From: Clostridia bacterium
GTDB lineage: Bacteria > Bacillota_A > Clostridia > Christensenellales > Aristaeellaceae
DNA length: 6,510 bases
Reading direction: 5' to 3'
Assembly (NCBI GenBank): GCA_017398245.1
Contig: JAFQGN010000213.1
Location: forward strand, 1 to 6,510
Shown: in pieces, positions 5,800-6,510 of the stretch
Layout: the number at the start of each line of letters is the position of its first letter
How positions within the stretch are numbered: position 1 is the stretch's first letter
The notes under the pieces: generated by a model
Told to the model about the DNA's origin: nothing
What the model saw: the letters and a program-made list of their open reading frames with translations, nothing else
Databases searched by the model: none
Program-made: the position numbers and the translations under genes

Positions 5800-5908
5800 T
5801 TTCGAGTGTATTGTCTGCTTCGATCCGATCGAGACTTACGACCACTTTCTCGATTTTGGGACGGGAAGTCGCCCCTTAGCAGGTGCGAACCCTGCGGACA
5901 ATTCGCGT
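5800..5908 (-). ncRNA. Candidate tracrRNA of the Cas12f system
   Basis: The non-coding stretch between the effector gene and the array folds on the minus strand in the manner of known Cas12f tracrRNAs. First comes a hairpin GCAGG-loop-CCTGC. Then a G/C-rich AAGGGGCGAC...CCCGTCCC segment. Then ATCGAGA (5848-5854)...TCTCGAT (5828-5834), whose interior AAGTG...GTAAG resembles, from memory, the conserved CGAGAAGUG...GUAAC-CUCG stem of Un1 and As Cas12f1 tracrRNAs. After it, TCGAAGC (5817-5823) and TACACTCG (5803-5810) can pair with GCUUGA, UGUG and CGAG of the repeat, with a bulge between. Exact ends and promoter are not determined; I see no clear -35/-10 upstream, so it may be processed from the cas12f transcript. 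Confidence 0.65.
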
Positions 5909-6510
5909 TCAATCCGCTTTCGCACTCAGCATTTTCTGAATAATCTTTTCGATTCCTTTGATGGAAATGTTCTGCGACGCATTATAATCGGCATTGCATG
6001 CATAGCCGCAGGCCGTACAGCAGAACTCTTCCTGCCGCGGACGATTGGCCGGATCTATATGCCCGCATTTGCTGCATCGTTGAGAAGTATACCGGGGATC
6101 GATCTTCACAACAGCGATCCCATGCTCCTTTGCTTTGTTGGTGATTTTCATCTGAAGATCATAATACGTCCAATGCCTCAGTCTCTTTGGAAAGCCGAGG
6201 TCTTTTTGAATGGCGGACAGATCTTCCATCTGGATCGTACCATATCCATTACTCACGGCATAGTCAACCAGCTCTTTGCTATAGCGGTGATTGATCGTTT
6301 CGCGGAACGAAGCGATTCTGTCTTCCGCCTTATACACAACACCAACCCTTGTTTTAGTGCCGTGACCGATGCGCCCTTCTCCGCAATAGCGCGCCTGCTG
6401 CTGAAGCGAACGCTTCCTTTTTTCCAGACGCAGAGCATATTCTGCGATCTCTCCACCTTCGATTTTCAGAATTCCGGGCGCATAACAGGAGCTGGCATAG
6501 AGCGCATAGC
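5909..6510 (-). CDS. cas12f: Cas12f1-like type V-F CRISPR nuclease, C-terminal part (runs off right edge)
   Basis: The frame is open from the window edge to the TGA at 5909-5911, giving 199 C-terminal residues; the true start is outside. Cas12f is a miniature RNA-guided nuclease, which works as a dimer in the characterised members, with one RuvC site that cuts DNA. Visible hallmarks, counted within the fragment: ARYCGEGRIGHGTKTR (39-54); ASFRETINHRYSKELVDYA (66-84); GTIQMEDLS with the RuvC-II Glu95; WTYYDLQMKITNKAKEHGI; YTSQRCSKCG (Cys145, Cys148) and CTACG (Cys164, Cys167) forming the zinc finger; and NADYNASQNI with the RuvC-III Asp174. The RuvC-I Asp would lie just beyond the edge. These blocks match Cas12f1 much better than generic IS605 TnpB, and the adjoining tracrRNA-like stretch and array settle the call. 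A GTG at 6335-6337 lies inside the domain and is not the start. All catalytic residues visible are intact. Confidence 0.93.
   Translation of the reverse strand, partial: YALYASSCYAPGILKIEGGEIAEYALRLEKRKRSLQQQARYCGEGRIGHGTKTRVGVVYKAEDRIASFRETINHRYSKELVDYAVSNGYGTIQMEDLSAIQKDLGFPKRLRHWTYYDLQMKITNKAKEHGIAVVKIDPRYTSQRCSKCGHIDPANRPRQEEFCCTACGYACNADYNASQNISIKGIEKIIQKMLSAKAD

Noticed and set aside
5317..5879. Several open frames with periodic KPHARARCN-like peptides across the array
   Set aside because: They are translations of the CRISPR repeats on both strands, with no ribosome sites and no coding character.
5909..6337. Treating the effector as a 142-residue protein starting at the GTG at 6337
   Set aside because: The frame is open upstream to the window edge, and the upstream residues (including RYCGEGRIGHGTKTR) are conserved Cas12f sequence, so this GTG is internal.
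5909..6510. IS200/IS605 TnpB transposase accessory gene
   Set aside because: RuvC and zinc-finger motifs are shared with TnpB, but the GHGTKTR and NHRYSKELVDYA blocks, the adjoining array and the tracrRNA-like region point to Cas12f. No transposon end or tnpA is visible.

Overview
The window looks like a chromosomal segment from an uncultured or gut-type Clostridia (Oscillospiraceae/Christensenellales-like). The grounds are strong AGGAGG ribosome sites, GTG starts, a moderately high GC content, a PadR/DUF2812 pair, secreted modular esterases and a Cas12f-type effector. This placement is inference. Every gene I can support is on the minus strand, so transcription runs from high to low coordinates.

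Right end (5297-6510): this is the most interesting part. A partial Cas12f1-like (type V-F) miniature CRISPR nuclease enters from the right edge. Its last 199 residues carry the RuvC-II Glu, the target-nucleic-acid-binding zinc finger and the RuvC-III Asp. It is followed by about 165 bp of non-coding DNA whose minus strand can fold like a Cas12f tracrRNA. That stretch holds a CGAGAAAGTG...GTAAGTCTCG stem-loop and a segmented anti-repeat matching the array repeat. Next comes a six-repeat CRISPR array (32-bp repeats, 33-34-bp spacers) whose orientation I infer to be minus. The last repeat is degenerate, and a minus-strand intrinsic terminator closes the locus. Effector, guide scaffold and guides thus form one compact co-directional unit. 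The effector's N-terminal part and any cas1/cas2/cas4 lie outside the window.

Middle (2221-5240): a well-formed promoter and an AGGAGG site drive a GTG-started, 879-residue exported protein. It has two esterase (alpha/beta-hydrolase) domains flanking a galactose-binding-like domain. Only the C-terminal copy keeps the catalytic Ser and His, and the N-terminal copy looks like a pseudo-enzyme. Downstream is about 300 bp of non-coding DNA packed with inverted repeats: three abutting hairpins inside an 11-bp outer inverted repeat, then a 19-bp perfect hairpin.

Left part (1-2220): a PadR-family repressor gene overlaps a DUF2812 membrane-protein gene by 8 bp. They are transcribed from a perfect-consensus promoter carrying two copies of a 15-bp palindromic operator, so autorepression is likely. 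An intrinsic terminator separates them from a second operon with its own -10 box: a radical SAM protein overlapping by ATGA an aldo/keto reductase that runs off the left edge.
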